A stretch of 64,000 nucleotides of DNA from an uncultured Flavobacteriales bacterium (GTDB lineage: Bacteria > Bacteroidota > Bacteroidia > Flavobacteriales_D > Sanyastnellaceae): contig CALKGK010000018.1 in the NCBI GenBank assembly GCA_938085105.1, positions 18,874-82,873 of the forward strand. The letters run 5' to 3'. This document shows positions 45,508 to 54,396 of this stretch, one piece after another. Positions within the stretch are counted from its first letter, which is position 1. Every line of letters begins with the position of its first letter. The notes under the pieces were generated by a model that ran no database searches, was not told the DNA's origin, and worked only from the letters and a program-made list of their open reading frames with translations. Both the position numbers and the translations under genes were made by a program.

Positions 45508-46272
45508 TTAGAAATTAAAGCTCACACCAAGCTGGTACACATAGTGGTCAGTGGGTGTTTGAATTTCCTCAAACTCGATAAAGCCCTCATTGTCGATGGT
45601 AATGCTGTTTTTATCCACCATCTTAACGTCGCTTCCACGCATGTTGGCAAATCTCGCTTCGATGAAGGTCATTGGGGCCATCCTTACTTTCACACCAGCT
45701 GCCCATCCTCCGATGAGTGAAAAGCCCCGATGAGCCCTTTCTACAGTGGGTTCACTTAGTTGATCGTTCGATTCGATGATGGTTTTCGTCGAAAAGTTTT
45801 GCACCCCTAAAATAAGGTCTCCGTACACCTGAAACGGACCGGGGATGGGATTGAGTCGGGCAAAACCCGCATAACTATAAATGTTGCTTCTCACCTTAAT
45901 GGTCCCATCTCCAAAATATTCATTCCCGAAACTATCTTCCCCTTCATAAATCAAAATATCACTTTCATTGCCTCCTCTACTGAACCAAGCAAAGTCACCA
46001 CCGAGTTCAATTGGAAAGAACCTGCCTGTTGGAAATTCGATTTGAGCGGAAATTCCAAAAGGGATGCCTTCATAATTGTCTGCGAACATTCGAAGCGGTT
46101 CCATTGCCGACAGACCAATACTAAATGAGGGGCGGTGCTGGGGGAAGTTTCGAGAATTGTTCCGAATGCGGTTCGGATTGTTGTTGCCGTTCTGGTTAGG
46201 TGGTCCGGTCAACTGAGCAAAAAAGGGCAAAGCGAATAAGAGCGAAGCAAAGAGGAGAATGGACTTTTTCAT
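45508..46272 (-). CDS. outer-membrane beta-barrel-like protein
   Basis: A 254-residue exported protein. The signal peptide KKSILLFASLLFALPFFAQ is followed by an Asn/Pro/Arg-rich linker (PPNQNGNNNPNRIRNNS). The rest alternates hydrophobic and polar residues as in a small barrel: PSFSIGLSAMEPLRMFAD, FGISAQIEFPTG, IELGGDFAWFSRGG, NIYSYAGFARLN, FQVYGDLILGVQ, IGGWAAGVKVRM, TFIEARFANMRG. It ends YVYQLGVSFNF, with the terminal Phe expected of BAM-assembled barrels. The start is ATG 46272, set by the signal peptide. It is 59 bases downstream of the hybrid kinase and possibly in its operon. Confidence 0.8.
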   Translation of the reverse strand: MKKSILLFASLLFALPFFAQLTGPPNQNGNNNPNRIRNNSRNFPQHRPSFSIGLSAMEPLRMFADNYEGIPFGISAQIEFPTGRFFPIELGGDFAWFSRGGNESDILIYEGEDSFGNEYFGDGTIKVRSNIYSYAGFARLNPIPGPFQVYGDLILGVQNFSTKTIIESNDQLSEPTVERAHRGFSLIGGWAAGVKVRMAPMTFIEARFANMRGSDVKMVDKNSITIDNEGFIEFEEIQTPTDHYVYQLGVSFNF

Positions 46273-46331
46273 GGCGATGGTGTTTCGAAGTATAATAACT
46301 TCAAATTCAACAAGTATGCCAAAGATAGGAT

Positions 46332-48344
46332 TCAATCCTTTTGCTTTTTCATCCAATAGGTTTCTTTGATTTTTTCAACCAAAGCTTCGACTTTAAAGGG
46401 CTTGTGAATGAAGCCGGTCATTCCTGCTTCAATGCATTCCTCCCTACTTTCATTCACAACGTTTGCGGTAAGTGCAACGATGACTGGACGAGTTGTCTTG
46501 GCCTCGCTTAAAATTTGTCGAGTGGCGCTGATACCATCCATTTCTGGCATGTGGATGTCCATAAAGATCAAGTCGAAAAACGATTTAGTACAAGCTTCCA
46601 CGGCTTCTAAACCGTTCTCAACGATGGTGATTTCATAGCCAAGATTAAGCAAAACTTGTTCTGCCAGTTTCTGGTTGATGAAATTGTCCTCAGCCACCAA
46701 AATCTTCAAGGGATGATTCTTCCCGAGCTCTTTGTCAAAAGGAGTATGTGGACTTGTTTTCACTGCCGAATCCTTTGTGCTCGACTTCGCATGCTTCAAG
46801 GGAAGGGTGAAGGAAAAGGAGGATCCTACACCAAGAGTGCTTTTGGCCATTAGGGTTCCTCCCATCAATTCAACCAATTGCTTGCAAATGGCTAAGCCCA
46901 AACCTGTGCCTCCATATTTTCTGGTTACGCTGCTGTCTGCCTGCGAAAAGGGTTGGAACAAGGCGGTGAGTTGATGTTTTTCAATGCCAATACCACTGTC
47001 CTCAATCTCAAAGCTTACCCAATGGGTCTGTTCTTTTATCTCCGAGTGAATGGCAATCTTGATGGTGCCGTTTTCCGTGAATTTTAGAGCATTTCCGATC
47101 AAGTTGTTGAGCACTTGAGTAATTCTGCCATAATCCCCTCGGACGAGGTCAGGAACATTGTCGTCAATAACGGTGCTCACTGTATTGTTGCATGATGATG
47201 CACGATGTGAGGCCAGATTGAGGGTGTTTTGAATGAGTTTGTTCAAGTTAAAATCCCGCTCCTCGATGGTCATCTTCCCGGCTTCAATTTTTGAGAAATC
47301 GAGGATTTCATTGATGATGTTCATCAAGTTTTCTCCGGAATGCACGATGGTTTGAAGGTAGTCGCGTTGGGTTGCATCGAGCTGACTCGATTCCAAGAGC
47401 GTGGCCATGCCCAAAACCCCGTTCATTGGGGTGCGGATTTCATGACTCATGGTGGCCAAGAATTCGCTTTTTGCGCGTGTAGCAGCCTCTGCCTCTTCTT
47501 TGGCCTTCATCAATTTGGCTTCCTTATCTTTCAATTCGGTGTTGTCTTTGAAGTGGGCTACGAAACTGCCGCCAGGAATTCGAGCAAAAGATACAAGGAT
47601 GGGGACCTTTTTTTCATTGGATTGAATCACGAGTTCACCTGCCCAGGAGTGATTTTTTCTCATGTTTGGTCGAATCACTTCCCGCATGATGTGGTCGTCG
47701 TCAACCAAAAAACGCAAGAAATTCGCTCCTAAAAGCGACTGATCCTCCTCCAAGCCAAAAAGAAGATTACAAGCTTGATTGCAATAAGTAAACTCCCAGT
47801 TCTTGTTCATGGTAGCTACACCATCAATGTGGTAATTCATGGCATTGCTCAATTCATCAATGCGTTGCTTAGCATTGTCTTCTTGGGTGATTTCTTCTGC
47901 GCGAACGAGAACAGCATCTTTCATTGCGTTTGCTCTCAAGTGCAAGCGTAGGACTTTTTTACGCAAACTCGTTTCGAATAGGATGGGTTCTCCGGTAGAA
48001 AGTGCAAGGGTGAGGTGTTCACCAAGTCCTGGAGGAACGGACCAAGAGTTGCTCGATGATTCTAGCAGCTTTTCGGCACTTGCATTCATAGAAAGAAGCC
48101 TTCCTTCGTCGTCCAATTCCAATAATGCGAGATCGCTCGTGAGGAAGTATTCTTGGTATTTGTTCCGTTCTTGCTTGGTATTGTTGTGCTCCTGTAAAGT
48201 AGATATCAGAAACACATTTTTTCTTTCAGGGCGAAGAAAAATGATGAGAATGGTAGCTATCAAAAGCAAGGTGAAAAGCATTGAACTGCAGTCGCCGTTA
48301 AAAGGATCAATCAAAGATTGAAGAATGAAGAGGGGGTGCTTCAT
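46332..48344 (-). CDS. hybrid sensor histidine kinase with receiver domain
   Basis: Inner-membrane signalling protein of 670 residues. One N-terminal membrane segment (about 21-38, MLFTLLLIATILIIFL) has no sizeable periplasmic domain, so sensing is likely cytoplasmic. Two PAS-like domains follow (about 63-155 and 165-272; the second begins MNYHIDGVATMNKNWEFTYC). A short coiled coil leads to HisKA with H301 in MSHEIRTPMNG, then HATPase with N-box NNLIGNALKFTENG, G1 DSGIGI and G2 GGTGLGLAICKQLV. The receiver domain (about 546-660) has D596 in FMDIHMPEMDG and a switch lysine in IHKPF. It is 18 bases after the Hpt gene, suggesting an H301-D596-Hpt relay; no DNA-binding output is present. Confidence 0.93.
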   Translation of the reverse strand: MKHPLFILQSLIDPFNGDCSSMLFTLLLIATILIIFLRPERKNVFLISTLQEHNNTKQERNKYQEYFLTSDLALLELDDEGRLLSMNASAEKLLESSSNSWSVPPGLGEHLTLALSTGEPILFETSLRKKVLRLHLRANAMKDAVLVRAEEITQEDNAKQRIDELSNAMNYHIDGVATMNKNWEFTYCNQACNLLFGLEEDQSLLGANFLRFLVDDDHIMREVIRPNMRKNHSWAGELVIQSNEKKVPILVSFARIPGGSFVAHFKDNTELKDKEAKLMKAKEEAEAATRAKSEFLATMSHEIRTPMNGVLGMATLLESSQLDATQRDYLQTIVHSGENLMNIINEILDFSKIEAGKMTIEERDFNLNKLIQNTLNLASHRASSCNNTVSTVIDDNVPDLVRGDYGRITQVLNNLIGNALKFTENGTIKIAIHSEIKEQTHWVSFEIEDSGIGIEKHQLTALFQPFSQADSSVTRKYGGTGLGLAICKQLVELMGGTLMAKSTLGVGSSFSFTLPLKHAKSSTKDSAVKTSPHTPFDKELGKNHPLKILVAEDNFINQKLAEQVLLNLGYEITIVENGLEAVEACTKSFFDLIFMDIHMPEMDGISATRQILSEAKTTRPVIVALTANVVNESREECIEAGMTGFIHKPFKVEALVEKIKETYWMKKQKD

Positions 48345-48362
48345 GATGTGGTTTTCAAATGA

Positions 48363-48713
48363 TCAAAGGTTCAATTCTTGCCGAATATTGGCTTGTATTT
48401 CTTCCAGTTCCGTTTTGAGTTGACCCACTTCACTTTCGATGAGGCTAAGCTCCATTCCCTTCTCTTCCCATAACTCAAGTTGGATCACAGTGTCCAGCTG
48501 CTTCTTCATCCCAAACATTCGAAGTCCTGTCTTCATGCGGTGGGCAGATTTGCTCATGTTGGTCAAATCACGACGCTCCGTTGCTGCTATTAAGCGCTGG
48601 AGATCAGCACCGAGTGTTTCTCTGAAAAAGAGTTGGACAAAATGAATCAAGGCATCTCGATCTCCCGATGTGATGGCTTCAACATGCTCAAAAGTGTAAT
48701 TACTTGATTTCAT
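48363..48713 (-). CDS. stand-alone histidine phosphotransfer (Hpt) protein
   Basis: A 116-residue all-helical Hpt protein. The phosphorylatable histidine is H58 in SKSAHRMKTGLRMFGM, matching the HxxK(x)6G signature. It begins DRDALIHFVQLFFRETLGAD and ends with a helical region (LSLIESEVGQLKTELEEI). It should shuttle phosphate between the receiver of the adjacent hybrid kinase and a response regulator encoded elsewhere. It is the first gene of the pair, with the hybrid kinase 18 bases downstream. Confidence 0.9.
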   Translation of the reverse strand: MKSSNYTFEHVEAITSGDRDALIHFVQLFFRETLGADLQRLIAATERRDLTNMSKSAHRMKTGLRMFGMKKQLDTVIQLELWEEKGMELSLIESEVGQLKTELEEIQANIRQELNL

Positions 48714-48919
48714 TTTTTTACTGTTTCCATTTCTAAGCTGGTTAAAAAAACCAGTTCACAATGAAGGCGCAATTTAAAGTTCTCTCCTTGAATGGAGCGT
48801 CAGAAATCTTCGCGAGCTGCACATCGGAAAGAACGTCAGTGCTTGTGGTCCATTTCTTACGAATCCCTGTAGCTCGCCAATGCCCAGCAATTTCGTAGTT
48901 TCGCTTTGAAATTTGAGGG

Positions 48920-49780
48920 ATGAAAATATTGATCACCGGAGGTTCAGGTCAACTGGCCCAAGCATTCTTAAGAGTACCTAATTCCGAGCACGAACTCCTC
49001 GTTGTGCCTAGATCATCCTTTGATTTAGGAAAACCCGAGCAAATGGAAGCCTTGATCCTCCAATCAAAAGTAGTGGCGGTCATCAATTGTGCGGCTTACA
49101 CCAATGTAGAATTAGCGGAGTCAGAACGCGAAACAGCCTTCCAAACCAATGAAGCAGGAGCTGCGCTTCTGGCCGAGATCTGTCAAAAGCACAAGGTCCA
49201 TCTCATTCACCTTTCCACCGATTATGTGTTTGACGGAACAAATACCCAAGCCTACTTGGAAACAGACCCCGTATCGCCCATCAATGTATATGGTGATAGC
49301 AAAGCGGCTGGGGAGAAGGCCATCATGAAGGTTCACCCCAAAGCTTTGATTCTTCGAGTGTCGTGGCTGTATGATTTCGTAGGGAAGAACTTCTTGAATA
49401 CGATGAGGAATTTGGCGAAAACCAGAGACCATCTGCAAGTGGTGAACGATCAAGTCTCTAGTCCGGTCTATGCCGGGATTTTGGCAGCAGACCTTTTGAG
49501 CATGCTGGAACAGGCTCAAGAAAAGAACATTTCAGGTGTTTTCCATTATCGACACGAGGGCAAAGCCAGTTGGTTTGAATTTGCGAAGGCCATTTTTGAG
49601 GTCTTCGATTTGAAAGTGGATGTACGTGCAGTTTCTTCCAATGCCTTTCCCACTGAAGCTAAACGACCTCCTTTTTCGCTCTTGAGTACTGATAAATTAA
49701 GACGTACTTTTAGCCTCCCAAATTACACCTGGCAGCAGGCGCTTGAGCGCTGTTGTGAAGATGAAAAGAATCATGAATAA
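48920..49780 (+). CDS. rfbD: dTDP-4-dehydrorhamnose reductase
   Basis: NAD(P)H-dependent reductase that finishes dTDP-L-rhamnose. The product has 286 residues with an extended-SDR fold: nucleotide-binding ILITGGSGQLAQAF, INCAAYTNVELAESE, STDYVFDGTNTQAY, and the catalytic YxxxK in YGDSKAAGEK. Later motifs are LILRVSWLYDFVGKNFLNTM and VNDQVSSPVYAGILA. The start is ATG 48920. The end overlaps the phosphoglucomutase start by eight bases. RfbA lies far away, so the rhamnose genes are scattered on this chromosome. Confidence 0.94.
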   Translation: MKILITGGSGQLAQAFLRVPNSEHELLVVPRSSFDLGKPEQMEALILQSKVVAVINCAAYTNVELAESERETAFQTNEAGAALLAEICQKHKVHLIHLSTDYVFDGTNTQAYLETDPVSPINVYGDSKAAGEKAIMKVHPKALILRVSWLYDFVGKNFLNTMRNLAKTRDHLQVVNDQVSSPVYAGILAADLLSMLEQAQEKNISGVFHYRHEGKASWFEFAKAIFEVFDLKVDVRAVSSNAFPTEAKRPPFSLLSTDKLRRTFSLPNYTWQQALERCCEDEKNHE

Positions 49781-51497
49781 AGAAGCAATACTGGAAAAAG
49801 CGGCGGAGTGGACCAATGCCCCCTTCGATGCGCAAACCCAAAAAGAAACTCAAGCACTAATGGAAGCGTCTTCCCCTGATTTTTGGGATGCGTTTTATAC
49901 CGACTTGGAATTTGGCACCGGTGGAATGCGCGGCAAAATGGGGGTTGGTCGAAATCGGGTAAACCAATACACCATTGCTATGGCAAGCCAAGGATTGGCG
50001 AACTACACCAAAAGTGAGGTGAGCAAAGAGGCTTGGAAAATTGCAATTGCTTACGATTCTAGAAACAATAGCCGATACTTCGCAGAGGTGAGCGCACAAG
50101 TGTTTTTGGCCAACGGTTTTGAGGTTTTCCTTTTTGAAGAATTGCGACCAACTCCGGTCCTCAGTTTTGCCGTGAGAGCCTTGGGCTGCACTGCCGGAAT
50201 TGTCATTACGGCGAGTCACAACCCACCAGAGTACAACGGCTATAAAGTGTATTGGAAAGACGGGGCGCAGATCGTCCCTCCCCAAGATGCGGCAATCATT
50301 GCGGAGGTGAGAAAAATTAGCTCACCCAATGAAGTAATGCGGCAAAACGACTTGGCTGGCGTGAAGTTCTTGGGCAAGGCAATGGACGATGCTTTTATGA
50401 AGGCGAGCAAAGCGGCGCTGCTTCAACCTCCATTCTCGAAAGAGGCCTTCCAAACGCCGATGGTGTTTACTTCTTTGCACGGTACTGGCGGACAATTGAT
50501 TCCTGCAGCTTTGAGAAGTTTGGGGTTTGAAGCGGTGTACGAAGTCAAAGAACAAGCAGAACCAAATGGTGATTTTCCTACCGTGAGTTCACCCAACCCG
50601 GAGGAAGAGTCTGCAATGCAAATGGCCCTCACTTTGGGTGAAAAAACACAGGCCGAATTGGTTCTAGGAACCGACCCGGATGCAGATCGTGTAGGAATAG
50701 CTGTTCGAAATCAATCGGGTCAATTGGTGTTGCTGAACGGAAATGAAACGGGCTCCATGCTCATGTTTTATGTTTTGGAGGTGATGAAACAACGCAATGC
50801 GATTCCACAAAATGGTTTCGTGGCGAAAACCGTAGTAACCAGCGAACTCTTCCGAGAAATTGGAGAACACTTTGGTGTTGGGGTGGAAGAAACCCTCACT
50901 GGATTTAAAAACATTGCTGCTGTCATTCGCTCTCTGGAAGGAAGAGGGAAGTTTATTGTTGGAGGTGAAGAGAGCTACGGCTACATGTTGGGCGATTTTG
51001 TGAGGGATAAGGATGCGGTAACTTCTGCCTTGGCGATTGTGGAGATGGCGGTGTGGGCAAAAGAGAACTACGGAAGTGTGTACGGACTCCTTCAGCACTT
51101 GCATCAAAAATTTGGGGTGTGGCAAGAACGCCTGGTTTCACTCAAAAAAGAGGGAATCGAAGGAAAACAAGCCATCGCAGAAATGATGGAAGGATTCAGA
51201 AATCAGGCGCCAGAGCATCTTGGTGGTGTTAAGGTAGAGGCTTTGGATGATCTCAAAACGGGAGAACGCACCTTTGTTGATGGACGAAAAGCTCCTTTGG
51301 CCAGTGAACGTTCCAATGTTATTCAATTCCGAATGGAAGGGGGAGGGGTCGTTACCGCTCGTCCGTCAGGAACCGAACCGAAAATCAAGTTCTACTTCAG
51401 TTTGTGTAGCGATTTTGATCCTGCAATTCCTTATGAAGAGCAGCGTTCAAGCTTGAATAAGGTGATTGATTCGATGGAGGCAGATTTGATTTCCTGA
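49773..51497 (+). CDS. phosphoglucomutase/phosphomannomutase family protein
   Basis: Alpha-D-phosphohexomutase of 574 residues that interconverts hexose 1- and 6-phosphates, supplying glucose 1-phosphate for nucleotide sugars. Motifs in order: LEFGTGGMRGKMGVGRNRVN (domain 1), the phosphoserine loop VITASHNPPEYNGYKVYW, metal-binding GTDPDADRVGIAV, sugar-binding GGEESYGYMLGDFVRDKD, and phosphate-binding RPSGTEPKIKFYF. The length fits the PgcA/Pgm2 type common in Bacteroidota. The start is ambiguous between ATGs at 49761 and 49773; both overlap the end of rfbD. It faces the cvpA gene, with only two bases between the two stops. Confidence 0.94.
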   Translation: MNKEAILEKAAEWTNAPFDAQTQKETQALMEASSPDFWDAFYTDLEFGTGGMRGKMGVGRNRVNQYTIAMASQGLANYTKSEVSKEAWKIAIAYDSRNNSRYFAEVSAQVFLANGFEVFLFEELRPTPVLSFAVRALGCTAGIVITASHNPPEYNGYKVYWKDGAQIVPPQDAAIIAEVRKISSPNEVMRQNDLAGVKFLGKAMDDAFMKASKAALLQPPFSKEAFQTPMVFTSLHGTGGQLIPAALRSLGFEAVYEVKEQAEPNGDFPTVSSPNPEEESAMQMALTLGEKTQAELVLGTDPDADRVGIAVRNQSGQLVLLNGNETGSMLMFYVLEVMKQRNAIPQNGFVAKTVVTSELFREIGEHFGVGVEETLTGFKNIAAVIRSLEGRGKFIVGGEESYGYMLGDFVRDKDAVTSALAIVEMAVWAKENYGSVYGLLQHLHQKFGVWQERLVSLKKEGIEGKQAIAEMMEGFRNQAPEHLGGVKVEALDDLKTGERTFVDGRKAPLASERSNVIQFRMEGGGVVTARPSGTEPKIKFYFSLCSDFDPAIPYEEQRSSLNKVIDSMEADLIS

Positions 51498-51499
51498 AC

Positions 51500-52069
51500 T
51501 CAGTTTCCAGGAACCCGTTCTCTCAAATCGTCGAGCACTTGATCTTTCATCTGCTCGAGTTTTGTTCCGTTCAATGAAGTGTAAAAGTCGCTGTCTTTGA
51601 TAGCAGGAATGAGCACCAAGGCAAAGTCTTGCACAGGTTCGAGCAGCAAAGATTCCTGTATGGTTTCCCTTTTTAGCAGATCCAAGTTTTTTGCCATGGG
51701 TACAACAAAGCCCAAAATAATGCTCAAAATCAATCCGTATTTGAGCAAGGAAAAGGCAGCTCCAGCAATTTTGTTGAGCGGTTTCATAGCAGCCATGTTG
51801 ATCACTTTTTCGACCATCTTCCCCAAAAAGTAAACCAGCACAATCACCCCAATAAAAGTGAGGGCAAAAGAGAGTGCAGGGAGGTATTGTTCTTTCAAGT
51901 TGAAGCTATCTCTCAGCAAATCTGCAGCAAAATCAGAGAAGTGAATCCCACCGTAGATTCCGGCAAAGAGCGCGAGAAGTGAAAAAACTTCGATAATGAG
52001 CCCTTTTCTAAATCCCTTGTAAGCCGCCCAAAGCAAGGGGATGATTAAAATCGCATCAATAAAATTCAT
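51500..52069 (-). CDS. CvpA family membrane protein
   Basis: Inner-membrane protein of 189 residues with four membrane segments (IDAILIIPLLWAAYKGF; LIIEVFSLLALFAGIYGGI; LSFALTFIGVIVLVYFLGKM; LLKYGLILSIILGFVVPMA). The N-terminal start NFIDAILIIPLLWAAYKGFRKGL is diagnostic of the CvpA/colicin V production family, whose members affect envelope integrity and biofilm. The C-terminal tail is cytoplasmic or periplasmic and charged. It is convergent with the phosphoglucomutase gene, and its promoter region is divergent from the GNAT gene. Confidence 0.88.
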   Translation of the reverse strand: MNFIDAILIIPLLWAAYKGFRKGLIIEVFSLLALFAGIYGGIHFSDFAADLLRDSFNLKEQYLPALSFALTFIGVIVLVYFLGKMVEKVINMAAMKPLNKIAGAAFSLLKYGLILSIILGFVVPMAKNLDLLKRETIQESLLLEPVQDFALVLIPAIKDSDFYTSLNGTKLEQMKDQVLDDLRERVPGN

Positions 52070-52156
52070 GTTGGAAAACTACATTCAAACAATGGACGGT
52101 GGAGATGTAATTTAAATTCTTTTCAACCACAAAGATTTCATTCCTAGTTTTAAGCT

Positions 52157-52606
52157 ATGCAAATTCGATCAGGTAAGAGAGAAGATGTTCCTGCACTCCT
52201 CCGTCTAATCAAAGCCTTGGCGGTTTTTGAAAAGGCAGGCGATGAGGTGGAAATAGGTGAGGAGGAATTGCTGCGCGATGGTTTTGGAAAGCATCCCCAG
52301 TTCTCGTTCTTGCTCGCTGAAAATGAGGCGGGAGAATGTTTGGGAATTGCCTTGTACTACTATCGTTACAGCACTTGGAAAGGAAGGTCTTTGTACCTGG
52401 AAGACTTGGTGGTGGACGAAAGGTTTCGGCGAAAAGGTGTGGGAAAAGCCCTTTTTGATGAGCTTCTCAAGATCGCGAAGTTGAAAGGAGTGAGGCGTTT
52501 CCATTGGCAGGTTTTGGATTGGAATGAATCGGCCATTGAGTTCTATAAAAAGTACGAGGTGGAGATGGAAGACGATTGGTTGAATTGCAGCATGCGATTA
52601 CAGTGA
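52157..52606 (+). CDS. GNAT family N-acetyltransferase
   Basis: A 149-residue acetyl-CoA-dependent transferase. The acetyl-CoA-binding motif A is LEDLVVDERFRRKGVGKALF (RxxGVG/A loop), preceded by the beta strand CLGIALYYYRYSTWKGRSLY and followed by VLDWNESAIEFYKKYE. The pattern YYYRYSTWKGRSLYLEDL strongly resembles the diamine (spermidine/thialysine) N-acetyltransferase subgroup, so a small amine substrate is likely; this is inference. It is a single gene with its own start at ATG 52157. Confidence 0.88.
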   Translation: MQIRSGKREDVPALLRLIKALAVFEKAGDEVEIGEEELLRDGFGKHPQFSFLLAENEAGECLGIALYYYRYSTWKGRSLYLEDLVVDERFRRKGVGKALFDELLKIAKLKGVRRFHWQVLDWNESAIEFYKKYEVEMEDDWLNCSMRLQ

Positions 52607-52707
52607 ATGAAAAGACGCTTGAGCTTGTATGCTTGGTCTTGAAAACAGAAATACTTCGCTATTTTGGGTGATGAATGCCTGAAAAGCGAAAGAGAACACG
52701 GTCAGAA

Positions 52708-53967
52708 ATGAAGGTATATAAATTTGGAGGAGCTTCTGTTGGCGATGCAGCAGCAATTAGAAACGTGGGCAAAATCCTGAAGGAAGAATCGCGGGAACGA
52801 AAGGTCTTGGTGTTCTCCGCCATGGGAAAAACCACCAACATGCTCGAAGAGGTACACCGCTTGCGGTTTGAGATGTTGGACTGGAGACCAGCTTTCGAGA
52901 AGGTGGCCAATTTCCACAAGTCCATTGCGAGTGATTTGGGAGTGAGTGATGGTGCACTTTTTTCTGATTTTCAGGCTACTCTTGTGAAAATGGAAGATGA
53001 TTTCTCCAATCCACTGAGTGCCAACCACGCAATGGAGTATGACCGCGTTGTAGGGATGGGCGAGGTGCTTTCTACTTTGCTCATTTGTGCCCACCTCGAA
53101 CGCGATGGATTGAATGTGGAGTGGGTAGATGTTCGCAACGTAATCAAAACCAACAACGAGCACCGCCGTGCAGAGATCGATTGGGAACGAAGCCAAAAGT
53201 CGGCAGATATTCTCCTTGCTCACCTTGAAGAAGATACCACAAGAACAATCATTACACAGGGATTCATCGCTCAGTCAAAATTGGGAAATATGAGTACACT
53301 TGGTCGGGAAGGTTCAGACTTCTCCGCGGCCATCATCGCTTACTTATTGAATGCAAAGTCGGTCACCATTTGGAAGGATGTTCCGGGAATGCTGAATGCC
53401 GACCCAAAATGGTTCAACAACACGGTTCAATTGCCGCACATTTCATACAATGAGTGCATTGAATTGAGCTATTACGGAGCTTCTGTCATCCACCCAAAAA
53501 CCCTCAAACCCCTTCAAAACAAGAACATTCCGCTCTTCGTGAAGAGTTTTAGTGATCCCAGTTTGGCGGGAACAGTGATTGATGCTACAAGTGATTACGA
53601 CACGCTCGTACCCATGTACATCTTCAAACCCAACCAAGTACTGCTTTCCATCAAGTCGAGGGATTTCAGCTTTATCGTGGAAAAGAACTTGAGCGATATT
53701 TTTGAGATGATTTCTGAAAGCGGACTCCGGGTGAACATGATGCAGAACTCGGCCATCAGTTTTTCCATTGTTGTGGATCAAGATGAAGCGCTGGTGAAAT
53801 CTTTGAGAGATATGCTCCAGGTGGCTTACGAAGTAAAATTCAACGACGGTTTGGATTTGCTCACCATCCGCCATTATGACGATGCTACGGTGCGGGCTTT
53901 AACAGGACACCGAGAAGTGTTGATGGAGCAGAAGAGCCGACAAACCCTGCGTTTTGTGCTCCGTTAA
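52708..53967 (+). CDS. lysC: aspartate kinase
   Basis: First enzyme of the aspartate family pathway (Lys, Thr, Met, diaminopimelate). The product has 419 residues. The N-terminal kinase signature is VYKFGGASVGDAAAI (FGGAS in place of the more usual FGGTS), with FIAQSKLGNMSTLGREGSDF, the LNADPKWF region and CIELSYYGASVIHPKTL, then a C-terminal ACT regulatory segment (MISESGLRVNMMQNSAISF). It is monofunctional. The start is taken at MKVYKFGG; an in-frame ATG 11 codons upstream would add a basic extension unlike the family. Confidence 0.94.
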   Translation: MKVYKFGGASVGDAAAIRNVGKILKEESRERKVLVFSAMGKTTNMLEEVHRLRFEMLDWRPAFEKVANFHKSIASDLGVSDGALFSDFQATLVKMEDDFSNPLSANHAMEYDRVVGMGEVLSTLLICAHLERDGLNVEWVDVRNVIKTNNEHRRAEIDWERSQKSADILLAHLEEDTTRTIITQGFIAQSKLGNMSTLGREGSDFSAAIIAYLLNAKSVTIWKDVPGMLNADPKWFNNTVQLPHISYNECIELSYYGASVIHPKTLKPLQNKNIPLFVKSFSDPSLAGTVIDATSDYDTLVPMYIFKPNQVLLSIKSRDFSFIVEKNLSDIFEMISESGLRVNMMQNSAISFSIVVDQDEALVKSLRDMLQVAYEVKFNDGLDLLTIRHYDDATVRALTGHREVLMEQKSRQTLRFVLR

Positions 53968-54011
53968 AATGAAGTGCATCGCTTGGCTGAACTTGGATAT
54001 TCAAGCAATAA

Positions 54012-54043
54012 AAAAGCCATCAACGCTGAGTGTGATGGCTTTT
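54012..54043. terminator. bidirectional terminator after aspartate kinase
   Basis: An 11-bp perfect stem: AAAAGCCATCA (54012-54022) with TGATGGCTTTT (54033-54043). A-tracts on one side and T-tracts on the other serve the convergent kinase and DUF2795 genes. Confidence 0.88.
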
Positions 54044-54065
54044 GATACGTATTTACGTTTTATCA

Positions 54066-54287
54066 TTAATATTCATCCTCGTTGAAGAAGAAGTCCTCCT
54101 TCGTGGGGTAATCTGGCCAAATGTCTTCGATTGTTTCAAAGCTTTCTCCCTCATCTTCAATTTGCTGAAGGTTTTCAACTACTTCCAATGGAGCTCCAGT
54201 TCTCATTGCGAAATCAATCAACTCATCTTTTGTTGCTGGCCATGGTGCATCTTCTAAATAAGATGCAAGTTCTAAAGTCCAATACAT
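54066..54287 (-). CDS. DUF2795 family small protein
   Basis: A 73-residue acidic protein. It begins MYWTLELASYLEDAPWPATK, followed by DELIDFAMRTGAPLEVVENL and a highly acidic end (DIWPDYPTKEDFFFNEDEY). The helix-turn pattern with LxxYLEDAPWPATKDELIDFA is the DUF2795 signature, very common in Bacteroidota, where it is a short conserved protein of unknown function. It is downstream of the cobalamin adenosyltransferase but has its own good promoter match, so it is likely independently expressed. Confidence 0.88.
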   Translation of the reverse strand: MYWTLELASYLEDAPWPATKDELIDFAMRTGAPLEVVENLQQIEDEGESFETIEDIWPDYPTKEDFFFNEDEY

Positions 54288-54322
54288 AACACTAATTTTA
54301 TTAGGTCTCTATAATAATTTTG

Positions 54323-54352
54323 CAAAAATAGATTTTTAATCCACACTCGCAA
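54323..54352 (-). promoter_or_regulatory. candidate promoter of the DUF2795 gene
   Basis: On the minus strand TTG (54352-54350), then 19 bases, then TATTTTTG (54330-54323). This matches both the -33 and -7 parts of the Bacteroidota consensus and lies 35 bases before the ATG. Confidence 0.6.
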
Positions 54353-54396
54353 CTTCAATTTATTTAGCTTAAGCTATTGTTTCTCAAATCACTGCA

